DNA of 64,000 bases from Tipula vernalis. Taxonomy: Eukaryota; Arthropoda; Insecta; Diptera; Tipulidae. How positions within the stretch are numbered: the first letter of the stretch is position 1; each line of letters starts with the position of its first letter. Below the pieces are notes generated by a model. That model was not told where the DNA came from, searched no databases, and was given only the letters and a program-made list of their open reading frames with translations. The translations under genes and the position numbers were made by a program. This document shows, piece after piece, positions 42,601-53,059 of the stretch. The DNA is taken from positions 266,638,057 to 266,702,056 of the forward strand of contig OY282559.1 of assembly GCA_958295665.1 (NCBI GenBank), read 5' to 3'.

Positions 42601-45340
42601 ACAAAATAAACGTCAAATAAAAATGCATATCTCAATAGTTTACTGCACATTATTTGACGATCCGGTGTTCTTCTAGAAAAGCAGATTTTCTGATTGTTTT
42701 TTTTATTCGTTAACGTATGTGCCAGAATTCAAACATGAATTTTAGTAAAATATAAGTGCTATTTACGTGAAAGAAGTCAACATATTGTTTATCTGCATGC
42801 GTTTGTGAATTTCAACATATCGAATCAGAATTTCGAGCAAAAATCTGAATGAGAATTTGAATTCCTAAATGTAATTTAATAAATTCTTGAATAAGAACTT
42901 AAATTGGATTTAAAAATTTAAAAATTGAATTAGAATTACAAACTAGATTTGAAGAACATCTTGTGTTTAATATGAATTAAAAGCTAATCGTAGTTTTCAG
43001 CAGAAATTATTAGTTACAAATAAACTTTTAATTCCAATCTTTGAGTAAAAATTCCAACCAGGGCTTGACTAAATATTGAGTTGATTCCAAAAAACTTCCT
43101 GTTTTCAAACCATAAATTTTAGGTTTGAAATTAAACAGATCCAATTTTAATTGAGTTACAATTCGAATCACGACACCTTTCAACAGTTTGAATGAAATTT
43201 AAAATAGAAATTAAGAAAATGTTTCTGGATTAAACGACATTTTGCATGGAATTTAAACAGCACAATCTGTTGTATAGTGTTACTTGGGTTAAAAATTGAT
43301 TTGGAAATTTAGGTTAGAAATTGATTAGGGCATTCTACTTGGTAATGAGAAAAAATTTGAGTTTAAATTTGGTGTTCTAAACTAGATTTAAACAAAATTT
43401 TAATTACAATTGCAAAGAACCAACAAAATTTCCTTAGAATTTAGTTAAGAAATTTGTACCGGAAATTTTGAGTGAAATTTGTACCGGAAATTTTGAGTGA
43501 AATTTGAATTAGGAATTTAAATTTAAAAAAATGGTTTTGGCATTCCAAACGAAATAAAATCTTTGGTGAAATTATATATGTTATAATTATATTGATTTCA
43601 CAAAATTTTGAGAGAAATATAAATTTACATTGTACAATAGATTTGCTGAGTGTATTTTCAATTAGGAAACCAAAAAATTACAGCAAATTAGGTGGAGCAA
43701 AGAATAGATATGTCAAGGGAAAACTAGACTGAATTAGACTGGAAGAGGAAATGGTTTTTGTGGATTCGAATAAAATCTTTGATGCATCCAGAATAAAACT
43801 AGATTACAATTCCATCTAGATTTGAATCAACTTTGAGAGACATTTTAATGCGAAATTGAGTTAAACTTCCAGACTATACTTGAATGTTAATTGTAATTTT
43901 GATCACGCTCATTGAATTAAATTGAAATGAAAACTTGAGTGAAATTTAAAGTTTTAACAAATATTTAGGTATTCTGCTAATTGATTATTGTAGTTCTCCT
44001 TTTAATATGTGAATGGTGTTCATTCTAGTAACTTAGTTTAAAATCAAAATGGGTTTGAAAAAATTAAGATTTTTTGTCAGAAATTTAGTTAGTAAGAGAA
44101 AAAATTACCTTGAATTCTAAACTAGATATAATGAATTTGAGTGGAATTGAGTTAAGTTTTGCATTTGCGAAACGCATTTTGAAAACAATTTTAGCAAAAT
44201 AGAGCTCCAACTCCTATTAAAGGCAGTCAGTTAAATAGAGTTTAACTGACTGCCTTTAATAGGAGTTGGAGTGAATTTTAAAAATGTAGTTAAGTAATTA
44301 TTCGAGCAAAATTTTTATTTAGAAAGGGGTAAAACAAGATATGAACAAGGTTTGGACTAAAAATTCAATTTCAATACAATCGAGAGTTTGAGCCAAAATT
44401 TGGTTGGAATTTAATTAAAAAATGAACTTGAATTCTAAATTTAAGTAACGCAAAATTATGGTTGCAATTAAGATAGAAATTTTGTTTACAAATTAATTGT
44501 GCTAATCAAGCAAAAAAAGAAATTTGGGATACAACTTCAGCTTTAGTGCATTTAAGAAATTTACTTAGAATTTATTTGAGTGTTATTAGAAATGCTGAGT
44601 TAAAGTCGAATTTAGAACTCAAGTTTCGAAGTATTTGATTTTTTAGCCGTAATTGAAAAAAAATGTTGAGTAGAAATTGAATTTGAATAGTAATTTGGAC
44701 TTGATCAAAAACATAGCTGTAATTTAGTTTTTAGTTTAAAAGTTGAGTTTTTATTTCGAATTGGACTGGCAAGAGAAAAATTAAAGATAAAGTTACAATT
44801 ATAAAATAGATTTGAGGAAAATTTTATATTTAGTGATGGTAAAATTCTGAGAAAAAATTGTTTTTGAATTCCAAAATTTTGGTTGCAATTAAATAGAAAT
44901 TTTGTGATATTTTTAATACAAGTAGGCTAAGTTCCAAACTGGATTTGACAAAATTGAAATGAATCAATTCCCACATAATTGTTGCTGCTGCATAATTGCT
45001 GTTATAATTTTGAGTGAAATTTAAAATACAAAATTTACAGTTCTATTCTAGCTTTAATTTTAAAATGATTCGGGAAGTGTAAGTTTGATATTCGCAATTA
45101 ATAAAAATTGCAATATGATACATTATTGCAATAAAACAATAAAATTATTTAGTATCAGCGCGATGTATAAAACAATGAATTCTAAACTGTAATTGTAATA
45201 CAATAATATGAATTCTAAACTGTAATTGAATATAATATTGATGGCAACTTAAATTAAAAATTGATTTTGAATTACCATTTGATTTGAGCAGAAATATGAG
45301 CGTAATTTAGTTTTTCTTAGTTTAAAACTGGCTTCAATAG
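42600..45340. repeat. Long decayed repeat field, (aaatttgagttgaattc)-type
   Basis: For 2.7 kb the sequence is built from variants of a few short phrases: aaattttgagtgaaattt, aaactagatttgaa, gaattgagttaaattt, ttgaattctaaact. One 24-bp phrase occurs twice in tandem (43,455-43,505, gtaccggaaattttgagtga). No period holds for long and no frame is open. It looks like a very old satellite or the degraded multiplication of a simple repeat. Confidence 0.55.
44205..44271. repeat. Perfect inverted repeat, 31-bp arms, 5-bp loop
   Basis: 44,205-44,235 (starting CTCCAACTCCTATTAAAGGC) is the exact inverse of 44,241-44,271; the loop is TAGAG. Pairing ends sharply at both sides. It lies within otherwise strongly decayed sequence. 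Confidence 0.95.
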
Positions 45341-46467
45341 CGAGAATCGTTTAGTCTGATCTGTTATGGTGTTCTTTTGGACTACTTTTCCAGCACTTTC
45401 TAGCCCAGGAGAGTCAGTTTATCCAACTTTATATCCAAAAACTTGATACTTTTTTTGTTAATGGGTAAATTGAAATCCTCTTAAGATAGCGTCTAGTTTT
45501 GGTCTTCTTTTCAAAATATGAACACACATTTTTTATTTTAATCACATATTTTACCACATATTTAGCAATTTTAGTTACATGTTTTAGGAACATATTTTAG
45601 ATTTTTTAGAACCTAAAAATCCTAAGCCTATAGTGATAATTTAAACAAATATTTTTTTATGAAAATATTTTGTTGTAAAAACCCAAACATTTTTCATATA
45701 CATAAGTAAATGTCTAATTAGCGGCGTCTATGTGTTTGCAAAAAATCATAAAGGCGAAGAGAACCGAAGTGTCTTATCTGTTGAGGTATTAGTCATTCAT
45801 TTTGAAGTTTGCAACTGTCAAAACAATAAAAAAAAAATGATTGACAGTTTTCATTTTTAAAATAAATATCGATGTGTTGATAAGTTTTAAATTTTATATT
45901 ACGAAAACAGCCAAAAATTAGTATGGCTGACAAACTTTTTGGGTTCGATGTTATTTTCAGCGCCATAGCCACTATATTTTTGTTGTAGGCTGGCACACTA
46001 GCTTTGCGAGTGTGAACGCATACTATAAAAGTTTGTTGTTTTTACAGATAGATTTCTGTATTCGATTCAGTTTAATTTTTACGATATTTAAATTTTTAAG
46101 GGAATTTTTAAAATTGATCTTTGATTTTCTTTTTAGATTATTTGATTACCACCCGAAATTGTAGTTTAACGTAATAAATTTTTGTTTTGACAACAAACAT
46201 ACAATTGACATTAACATATAGTTATTAGTCAGGGTTCACATTACAACGTATTATACTAATACTTTTCTGATACATACTTTATCGAAATATCAAAAAGTAT
46301 GTGATAAAATATTTAAATATGTATTTAAATTTGAGTTCACATGACGATACTTTTTTGCTACATACTTTTATTCTACTAATGTAAAAGTGGTACAAGGCCC
46401 TTTTCCAATTATTTACTTATTTCAAACTTATTGACTTATTTGCCGCCATCTTAAATAAGTAAGTGAA
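45341..46467. other. No identifiable gene; partial repeats
   Basis: 46,205-46,390 contains two related blocks beginning 'gttcacattac' and 'gttcacatgacg', each followed by 'gatacttttctgatacatac'-like text. 46,396-46,440 repeats the left flank of the MITE nest at 47,551 (cttttccaattatttactta). Confidence 0.45.
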
Positions 46468-47300
46468 ACCAAAGCGTTCCTAGATATACAAGCCGTCAGG
46501 ATAAAATTAGAACTTAGAGGGATAGAAAGACAAACAAAAATGGATTTTTCATACAAATCATATGAAAAGTTATATTTTTTTAATATCGTTTTTCTTAAAT
46601 CAAAAATCTTACAAAAATGAATTTTGATTTCTACGTTATCAAAAAAAATAATTGATAAATATATGATTTGAAAATAATTAATAAAATTTTGTTTATAGAT
46701 ATTTAATTAATGTTTTACTAAACCCCCTTTATTTACTTACTTACTTTACACCTCACGACGTCACACCTTTCGTCCATGTTTTTTTTTTATAATAGAAAAA
46801 TGTCGATAAATAGTAAAGAGTTTAAACTAAAGAGGAGAAACAAACTTTTTTTCTTTGATGTAAACAGACCATTTAGTTTTTATTGTTGTACAAAGTGGTT
46901 GTGCATAGTTTGTTTATTTCTAGTATATTGTATTTTAAAGTCTTTGATAAATAGTAAGTAAGATCTCAGTCATTTATTTCGTTTTTATAATTTTATACTG
47001 TATTTTTCACATAGTTACACAAAGAAAAAGTTAATTTGCACAATTTAATTTTAATTATAGTAATCAAATTACTAAATTTAAATTATTGGTTTTAAAATAT
47101 GTTATGCTCAAAGGTTTGATTTAAATATAAACCAAAAAATATTTTCTGGTACGAGTATTTTTCATTGATAAAATTTTAATCAAAAATGTTCAATTTTACG
47201 TGGATCCTTATGGGAAATCATAAAATGTATCCCCCTTAAATTAAGCTTCTTTTAAAATTGTTCTGATACTGACGGCTTGTATATCTAGGTAGGCTTTGGT
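46468..47300. mobile_element. Inverted-repeat element (MITE-like), ~830 bp
   Basis: ACCAAAGC then CCTAGATATACAAGCCGTCAG at the left (46,468-46,499) is mirrored at the right (47,269-47,300). The 21-base core is identical. The interior has no open frame of note and is AT-rich. The target duplication could not be fixed. Confidence 0.7.
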
Positions 47301-47550
47301 GAAACCATGCCAATACACTACTACCTACTAACATTACTTGTTTGATAGATACATTATTTTTAAATTGCTTATATTTATTGTTTGAATTTGTTTGAAAAAT
47401 TTTAAAACAAGAATATTATTAGGAGAATTAGAAAAAAAATTATTTTAGATAATGTATTTGATTTTTCCAATGGCTTACGGCAACGCTATTTCGTCAATTT
47501 TTATATGATAAGTGAAATTTAATATAATTATGTATATAGAAATTATGACT

Positions 47551-48085
47551 AAAGCTCTTTTCCAATTACTTACTTATTTCAAACTTATTTATGGAACCTA
47601 ATTTATTACATAATAAATTACATTCCTAGTGTTCAGTCGGGCAAAAGTGATAATATTTATCATGATATTTTTTATCACGTTTTGCCATAAAACGCACTCA
47701 TTTATCACCAAAAAAAACCAAGTTTTTTTGGTTTTAGCTGTCAAAATAAATACATATTTGAAAACAAAATATTTGGCTTTTGATTGTGGTGTGATGTTTT
47801 TAATAATATTCAGGAAGGGTATTGTTTATTATTTTATAAAAAATCGCGATGAATTGGTTTTGATGTTGCCCAAATAAAGATGCTCTACAGAAGTTTGACG
47901 TGTAAAATCACTTTTTTCATTTTGGTTGTTCTGTGGGGCATGACATAAAATACAACGAAATGAAGTTAGGGTAATAAAAAATATCATGATATTTTTTATC
48001 ACTTTTGCCGGACTGAACACGACCATTGTACTTAAGTTAGGTTCCAAAAATAAGTTAGTACATAATGGGAAAACATTGGGTACAT
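47551..48085. repeat. Outer inverted repeat around MITE copy 1
   Basis: Left arm 'cttttccaattacttactta' ... 'atggaacctaatttattaca' and right arm (reverse) 'ttttcccattatg' ... 'ttggaacctaacttaagtac' are related and inverted. MITE copy 1 lies between them, so it probably inserted into an older foldback-type element. Confidence 0.5.
47629..48020. mobile_element. MITE family M1, copy 1 (392 bp)
   Basis: Both ends read inwards GTGTTCAGTC(C/G)GGCAAAAGTGATAA, followed by a palindromic AAATATCATGATATTT. Total arm length is about 50 bp. The interior shares 'aacgcactcatttatcac' and 'acgaaatgaagttagggt' with copy 2. Confidence 0.85.
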
Positions 48086-48199
48086 CGTGCGATTTTGAAG
48101 TTGAAAACATTCCGGTTTCCATGTGGATTGTTTGTTGGGAATTTCCCACAGCTTTAAAAGCCATTAAAATAAAAAAATAATGAAAACTCAATTTTAGTA

Positions 48200-48777
48200 G
48201 TGTTCAATCGGGCAAAAATGATAAAAAATATCATGATATTTTTTATCACTTTTGGCATTAAACGCACTCGTTTATCACATAAAAAACCAACTTTTTTCTT
48301 GGTTCCAGCTGTCAATTTTGAATTTATTTTCTTTTTGATATTTTCGGTACTTAAATTAAATTAAATTTGCTTTTTTAAGATATTTATATGGTATTTACAC
48401 AGTCACCTATTTATTTAAACATAAATAATAATTTATATTTCGAAATTTTGTCTGAGAACATAAACACAACTAAACTCAAACTAAAATTATTTGTGTCTCC
48501 AATATTTGGATAAAAACCAAATAGTTTCAATATCAAAATAATTTATAAAAAAAAAAATTAAAAAATATATACATTTAATTAAAAATCTGACGACAAAACG
48601 AGTTTATTGAATTTTACAAAGCGATTTAAAATCAAATGTAACATTTAAAATCAATTTATCATTTTTTAACAATTTTGGTTGTTCATTCGGGTTTGACGTA
48701 CAGTACATATTACGAAATGAAGTTAGGGTGCGATAAAATATCATGATATTTTTTATCATTTTTGCCCGATTGAACAC
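48200..48777. mobile_element. MITE family M1, copy 2 (578 bp)
   Basis: Ends read inwards GTGTTCAATCGGGCAAAAAT and then the same AAATATCATGATATTT palindrome. Same orientation as copy 1, with additional interior sequence (48,345-48,660). Confidence 0.85.
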
Positions 48778-48780
48778 GTC

Positions 48781-49145
48781 CTTTGTGTGTTTTTATTGTC
48801 GTCAAATTTTTTGTTTGATGCCGAAATATATTTTTTTGAATAACGTTAATAATTTAACCACATATTATATTTGCTGCTTATTTCTAATTTTTGATGCTAC
48901 TCTTTGTCACTAAACTATTTTTTTTGACGCTGAAAATTATTTGTATGTATTTTCATTGTTTTGTGCCAAAATATTATATTTGTTGCCAATTTATTAATTT
49001 TGATGCCAATGTTTGCCGTCACAGTATTTAATTATGTCCTTCAAAAATATTTGTTTGTTTTTTCATATGTTGTTCCAAAATAATATTTGTGATGCCAATT
49101 TATTATTTTTGATGCTAATGTTTGCCGCCAAATTTTTTTTCTTGT
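48781..49145 (+). repeat. Degenerate tandem repeat, ~110-130-bp unit, about 3 copies
   Basis: The phrase 'ttgatgccaatgtttgccg' and its variants (ttgatgctactctttgtc, ttgatgctaatgtttgccg), preceded by 'atatttgttgccaatttatt'-like text, returns three times. It begins right after MITE M1 copy 2. Confidence 0.65.
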
Positions 49146-49304
49146 ATGCCCGTTTAAATTGTCCCTTTTTGTTAGTGCTACTAAATAATAATGGTAGAAA
49201 ACTTGGATTTTTTCCATGGTAACGATAAGTTTTTTATATGGTAAAGGAGCATTTCTATGCTAATATCGTGAAGAAAAACCACAATAAAAACTAAAATCTG
49301 AAAA

Positions 49305-49342
49305 CAACATCGAAACGCAGGGCGAAAACAATACTGTGAATG
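49305..49342 (+). repeat. hAT terminal inverted repeat, left end
   Basis: CAACATCGAAACGCAGGGCG..., matching the inverse of 39,026-39,063 at 37 of 38 positions. Opens the hAT fragment to its right. Confidence 0.65.
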
Positions 49343-49389
49343 CATACTTATTCAAATTTTCATTCAAAATAAATATATGCCATTCCACA

Positions 49390-49924
49390 GGTTTATTGTC
49401 AATTTTTTGAATCTCGCTCATTTTTAAAAAATGGACTCTTTAGTTCTATACAATTAATATCTTTCTTATAATAAACGAACAACTCCGAAAAATCCGTGTT
49501 AGTTATTGATTTTTTAAACAAACATTGAAAACGAATGTGAACATCTTTATAAGCATTGCACCGACATTTCAATTCCGCAGCTAAAACATCACATAATACA
49601 TAAAAACTTCCTATTTTGAGTTTGGGTCTGCCTGCTGAAGGAATCCCATTTTATTCCTCAGTTCTTAGCTTCTTCCTTAAATTTATCAAATTTGTTTCGA
49701 ACTGACTTCACAAATTGTTCCAATGAATTGTAAAGATCGGCAGCCATATCGAGAGTTGCCTTCGGATTTTGTAAAGATTTACTAGTTGCATCAAATCGCT
49801 CGAAAATTTCATACCATATCACTAAATGTAAAAAGAACTCGATTATCTCCATGTTAGTTGCTAGTTGTAGGGCTTTAATTTGCACTGCTCTCTTTGTTGA
49901 TGTGTCGTTTCCTAAAATTATCAA
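49390..49924 (-). pseudogene. hAT transposase fragment (ZMYM1/DUF4371-like group)
   Basis: The minus strand reads from 49,924: LATNMEIIEFFLHLVIWYEI, then FDATSKSLQNPKATLDMAAD and LYNSLEQFVKSVRN. These fit the middle part of hAT transposases of the zinc-finger MYM-1-like group. After a stop near 49,655 it continues (SFYVLCDVLAAELKCRCNAY, then FSELFVYYKKDI) to about 49,440. The RNase H-like core ends and dimerisation domain are missing. The family may be the same as at 38,768. Confidence 0.75.
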
Positions 49925-50303
49925 AGATTGTTTACTTTCACAATAACTTAGCTTTAGAGATTTAACTGATCAAGGGCGACGGTTTCTTTAAATATTTTAT
50001 TATGGCATTCTTTTGTTGCTGATTTTTTTTGTCTTTAATATCCTTTTTGCCTTTTTTCTGCTTCAGATGGTTGTTTATACATTTTGTTGATGAATGAGGT
50101 TACAAAACAATAGAAAACACTTATAATAACCCTTAAATAAAATATAAGTTAGTCATAAAAAATAAAAATACTCTTTAATTTCAATAAAATAAATTATTCG
50201 TTAACTTGAGAATATAAATTTAGCCACAAAAACAACGAGTTTATATTGACAAATTTTAATTTAAATTTAACGTCCACGGAGGCTAAGGACGTGTCCGAAG
50301 TTT

Positions 50304-50641
50304 GTGATAATAATTTCATTACTAGAACCAGTAACAGAATCGGAACCCAATCTGATAAACTTAGAAGGAAGGGAACCAGAGCGCTTTTCGGAACTGGGCA
50401 GTAGTCGACAGCAACCGGGCAGCAGTCGACAGCTAGCCCGAAATTATATTATGGAATCATCAACCCAGCGACAAAGAAAAGTTGCTCTCAAAAAGAGATT
50501 TTAAAAAAATATAAGAGGGAGTGTAAAAGGCATAGAAAAGAGAGCAAATGCTTTCTTAATTTTTTAGAGGGGTTTTTTAATTTTATAGGAATACCTTTCA
50601 AACCGCCTTCTGAATCTGAACCTTCAGAAGATTCAGATTAA
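50304..50641 (+). other. Unidentified charged reading frame
   Basis: Two frames joined across an A-run (50,505-50,512) give a hydrophilic, Ser/Glu/Arg-rich text ending KPPSESEPSEDSD before a TAA at 50,639. Codon composition looks more protein-like than the surroundings. There is a direct repeat (gcagtagtcgacagcaaccg / gcagcagtcgacagctagcc) at 50,397-50,438. No family recognised; it may be a transposon accessory protein. Confidence 0.25.
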
Positions 50642-50926
50642 TGTATATATGTATATATTTAATTTAGGCTGTGCATTGAAATTACTTGAATTAATTATTG
50701 AATTATTTATTGAATTACGGATTTTTTTTTGTTATGACATATTGAAAAAATACTGAATTTTATGAATTGAATTTCAAGAATAGTATTTATTCTTAAACTT
50801 GTTTTATTTATCTAGAGTTTAAAAACATTTGAAAGAGCTGGTCTCTTAATTGAATATCCGAATATCTAAAGTATAGGCAATTTCCTCTGCATTGGGTTCG
50901 CTGAATGCTTCAAGATCTACATGTAA

Positions 50927-51474
50927 TAATAAAGATACTGTTAAAGTTAGCTGAAAGTTGCAAGCCGAAAGTGAACAGTCGATAATGCAGATTGTGTTAG
51001 TCCAGCCGAAAGCAAAAAATATGGTAATGCAAATTGCAGTTTCCAGCCGAAAGTAAAAAGTCGATAATGCAGATTATGTTATTGACATTCCGGCCGAAAA
51101 TAAATCAGCCTCTAGATTGTTATGCCTGGAGATGGATTGTATTGATGTGACTTGTTTCCCGTGCGAAATCTCGGAAAATTCGATTTTCCAAAAATTATTA
51201 GAAAATTTGTATAAAATCAGCCTCTAGAGTGTTATGCCTGGAGATCGATTGCATTGATGTGACTTGTCAATAACTTTCGCAATTTTCCGAGATTTCCCAC
51301 GAGAAACTTGAACTGAATTTTTTTCCTGCGATAGCTATTGACAAATGACATCAATGCAATCCATCTCCAGATATAACACTCTAGAGGTTGATTTATTTTC
51401 GGCTGGAATGTCAATAACATAATCTGCATTATTGGCTTTTTACTTTCGGCTAACTTTAACAGGGTATAATAAAG
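50927..51474. mobile_element. Foldback-like element with 8-bp TSD TAATAAAG
   Basis: TAATAAAG at 50,927-50,934 and 51,467-51,474 flanks a 532-bp unit (50,935-51,466). Both ends read inwards CTGTTAAAGTTAGC. The left arm contains three tandem subunits, each starting AGCCGAAAG and containing AATGCA(G/A)ATT. The last of these, with 'gttattgacattccggccga' and 'gatggattgtattgatgtga', forms a ~105-bp inverted repeat with the right arm (51,330-51,445). Subrepeats within long inverted arms recall foldback elements; the 8-bp duplication recalls hAT or P elements. Confidence 0.8.
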
Positions 51475-52110
51475 GCACATTATCATTTGCCATTATGCAG
51501 ATATTATGGAACTGAAAGCAAGCGGCAACTGTCTTGACAATGTTTTCAATTCTCAGTTGTAAGCACGTCCAAAAATTGATCTCCAGCATACTTTCAAGTT
51601 TCCAAAAGCGCACTCTAGAATATTGCGTGCAGCGCTAAACACTTTATTTTTCATCAGTTGCGCTCTTTAAATTGAGCTACCATGGCAATTGGTTGCATTC
51701 TACATGGGTAAACACTATCTCCCAATAAGAAATAAACTGGCGGTGGATACCATTTTTCTTTTAAAACTGGACTGCATTATAAAACCTGCGAATCCTGAAC
51801 CGAACCCGGATACCCAATGAAAACATCCAGACTTAAAATTAGAATTGCAAGTGCTGTACTGGGCACACTATTTCGACATGGGTTCCATCAATAGCACCTG
51901 CTGCCTTCTTAAAATTGTTGTTTGTGCTCGTCGATTGAAATTACGACCAATACTTGGTAATTCCTCTTCGTTTGGCATCGTTATAACCCTAGGCATTATA
52001 TTAATTGCAGTAAAATTCAACAATTTATCAACAATATCACAAACAGTGGATCTTGGTAAGTCTGTTGCTACTCCTACTATTCTATAGCTTGTGTTACTTG
52101 CCAATCAAAG
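51475..52110 (-). pseudogene. PIF/Harbinger transposase relic
   Basis: From 52,104 the minus strand reads NTSYRIVGVATDLPRSTVCD, IVDKLLNF, INIMPRVITMPNEEE, the helix-turn-helix and linker region of Harbinger transposases. GAIDGTHVEI-like text follows near 51,880, then IENIVKTVAACFQFHNICI (51,505-51,560), the end of the DDE domain. Many stops. A different family from the intact copy at 21,337-24,031. Confidence 0.75.
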
Positions 52111-52364
52111 CAACAATACTAATAGTTCAATTTCTGGCCCCCAACCGAGATTTTTATTTGGAAGAAACTTGCTGATTTCCCTAAAAGTTTTTGACAAAAT
52201 TATGGTTCCGGCTTCTTCCCAATAAATTTATACATATATACACATATTACAATTAAAATACATATGACAATATTTGGGTCCATCTCCAATTCAGTTTTTT
52301 TTTGTATGCGTTCGTTGATTGTTTTCCTCATTGCTTTTATCGATATACGATATTATTCAAGGTG

Positions 52365-52926
52365 TGTACATGGTACATTTCTGGTGAAAAAATGTACACC
52401 ACAAAGTTAGTTGTATAAGTTGAATTATTTCCAATTAGAGCTAAAAAAAATGACCAGGAGGCCTATTCTCGAATACCACATCCATTTTCCATGTGTGTAC
52501 ATCTGTCAAAGTTCATACAAAAACGTTCGAAAATTTTAATTCGTATATAAAACACATGCGGCATGGACATTTTCCTATATGGGGAATTTTTTCCACCTGC
52601 TCTCATACCCATTCGGAAATATTCCCTTAGTACCGAAAAATTTCAATTGGTAGGGAATTCAAGAATACACAAATTAAAAATTTCCGAACGTTTTTATGAA
52701 TTTTTACAGATGTCCACATGTGGAAAGTGGATGTGGAATTCGAGAATAGGGCCCCAGGGTTACCAATATAACGTAACCAAAATGGTTTACAGTGCAACAA
52801 TATTGGTTCACAGGGTACAAATTTAATACGCAGGGTTACAAAACCTAGCAACCATTTGGTTAAGTATTCAGCTCATTCAACTAACTTCCTGGTGTACATT
52901 TGTTCACCACAAATGTACCATCACTG
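52365..52926. mobile_element. MITE (outer), split by a second MITE
   Basis: Left arm ATGGTACATTTCTGGTGAAA then aatgtacacc..agttagttg (52,368-52,415). The inverted right arm ends near 52,926 with the same order. Arms ~50 bp, about 85% alike. Confidence 0.8.
52454..52758. mobile_element. MITE (inner), 295 bp, TSD CCAGG
   Basis: CCAGG at 52,454-52,458 and 52,754-52,758 flanks 52,459-52,753. Ends read inwards GGCCTATTCTCGAATACCAC and GGCCCTATTCTCGAATTCCA. The inverted arms extend ~75 bp (including 'acatctgt', 'gttcataCAAAAACGTTCG'). Nested within the outer MITE. Confidence 0.85.
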
Positions 52927-53059
52927 TGTTAATGCGGGCGGTTAAACTAAAGTCGTATTTAATGGATGAAATATTTGAGCAATTGTAACAATTTGGTTTA
53001 ATGACAAATTAAATTTATTCCTTTTTTTTCAAAAGATCTGATAACTTTGAGGTCACGGA

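Noticed and set aside
47829..48191. 120-codon minus-strand frame across MITE M1 copy 1
   Set aside because: It spans MITE ends and flanking repeat; no protein-like conservation.
51232..51486. 84-codon minus-strand frame
   Set aside because: Lies within the arms of the foldback-like element and is explained by its repeats.
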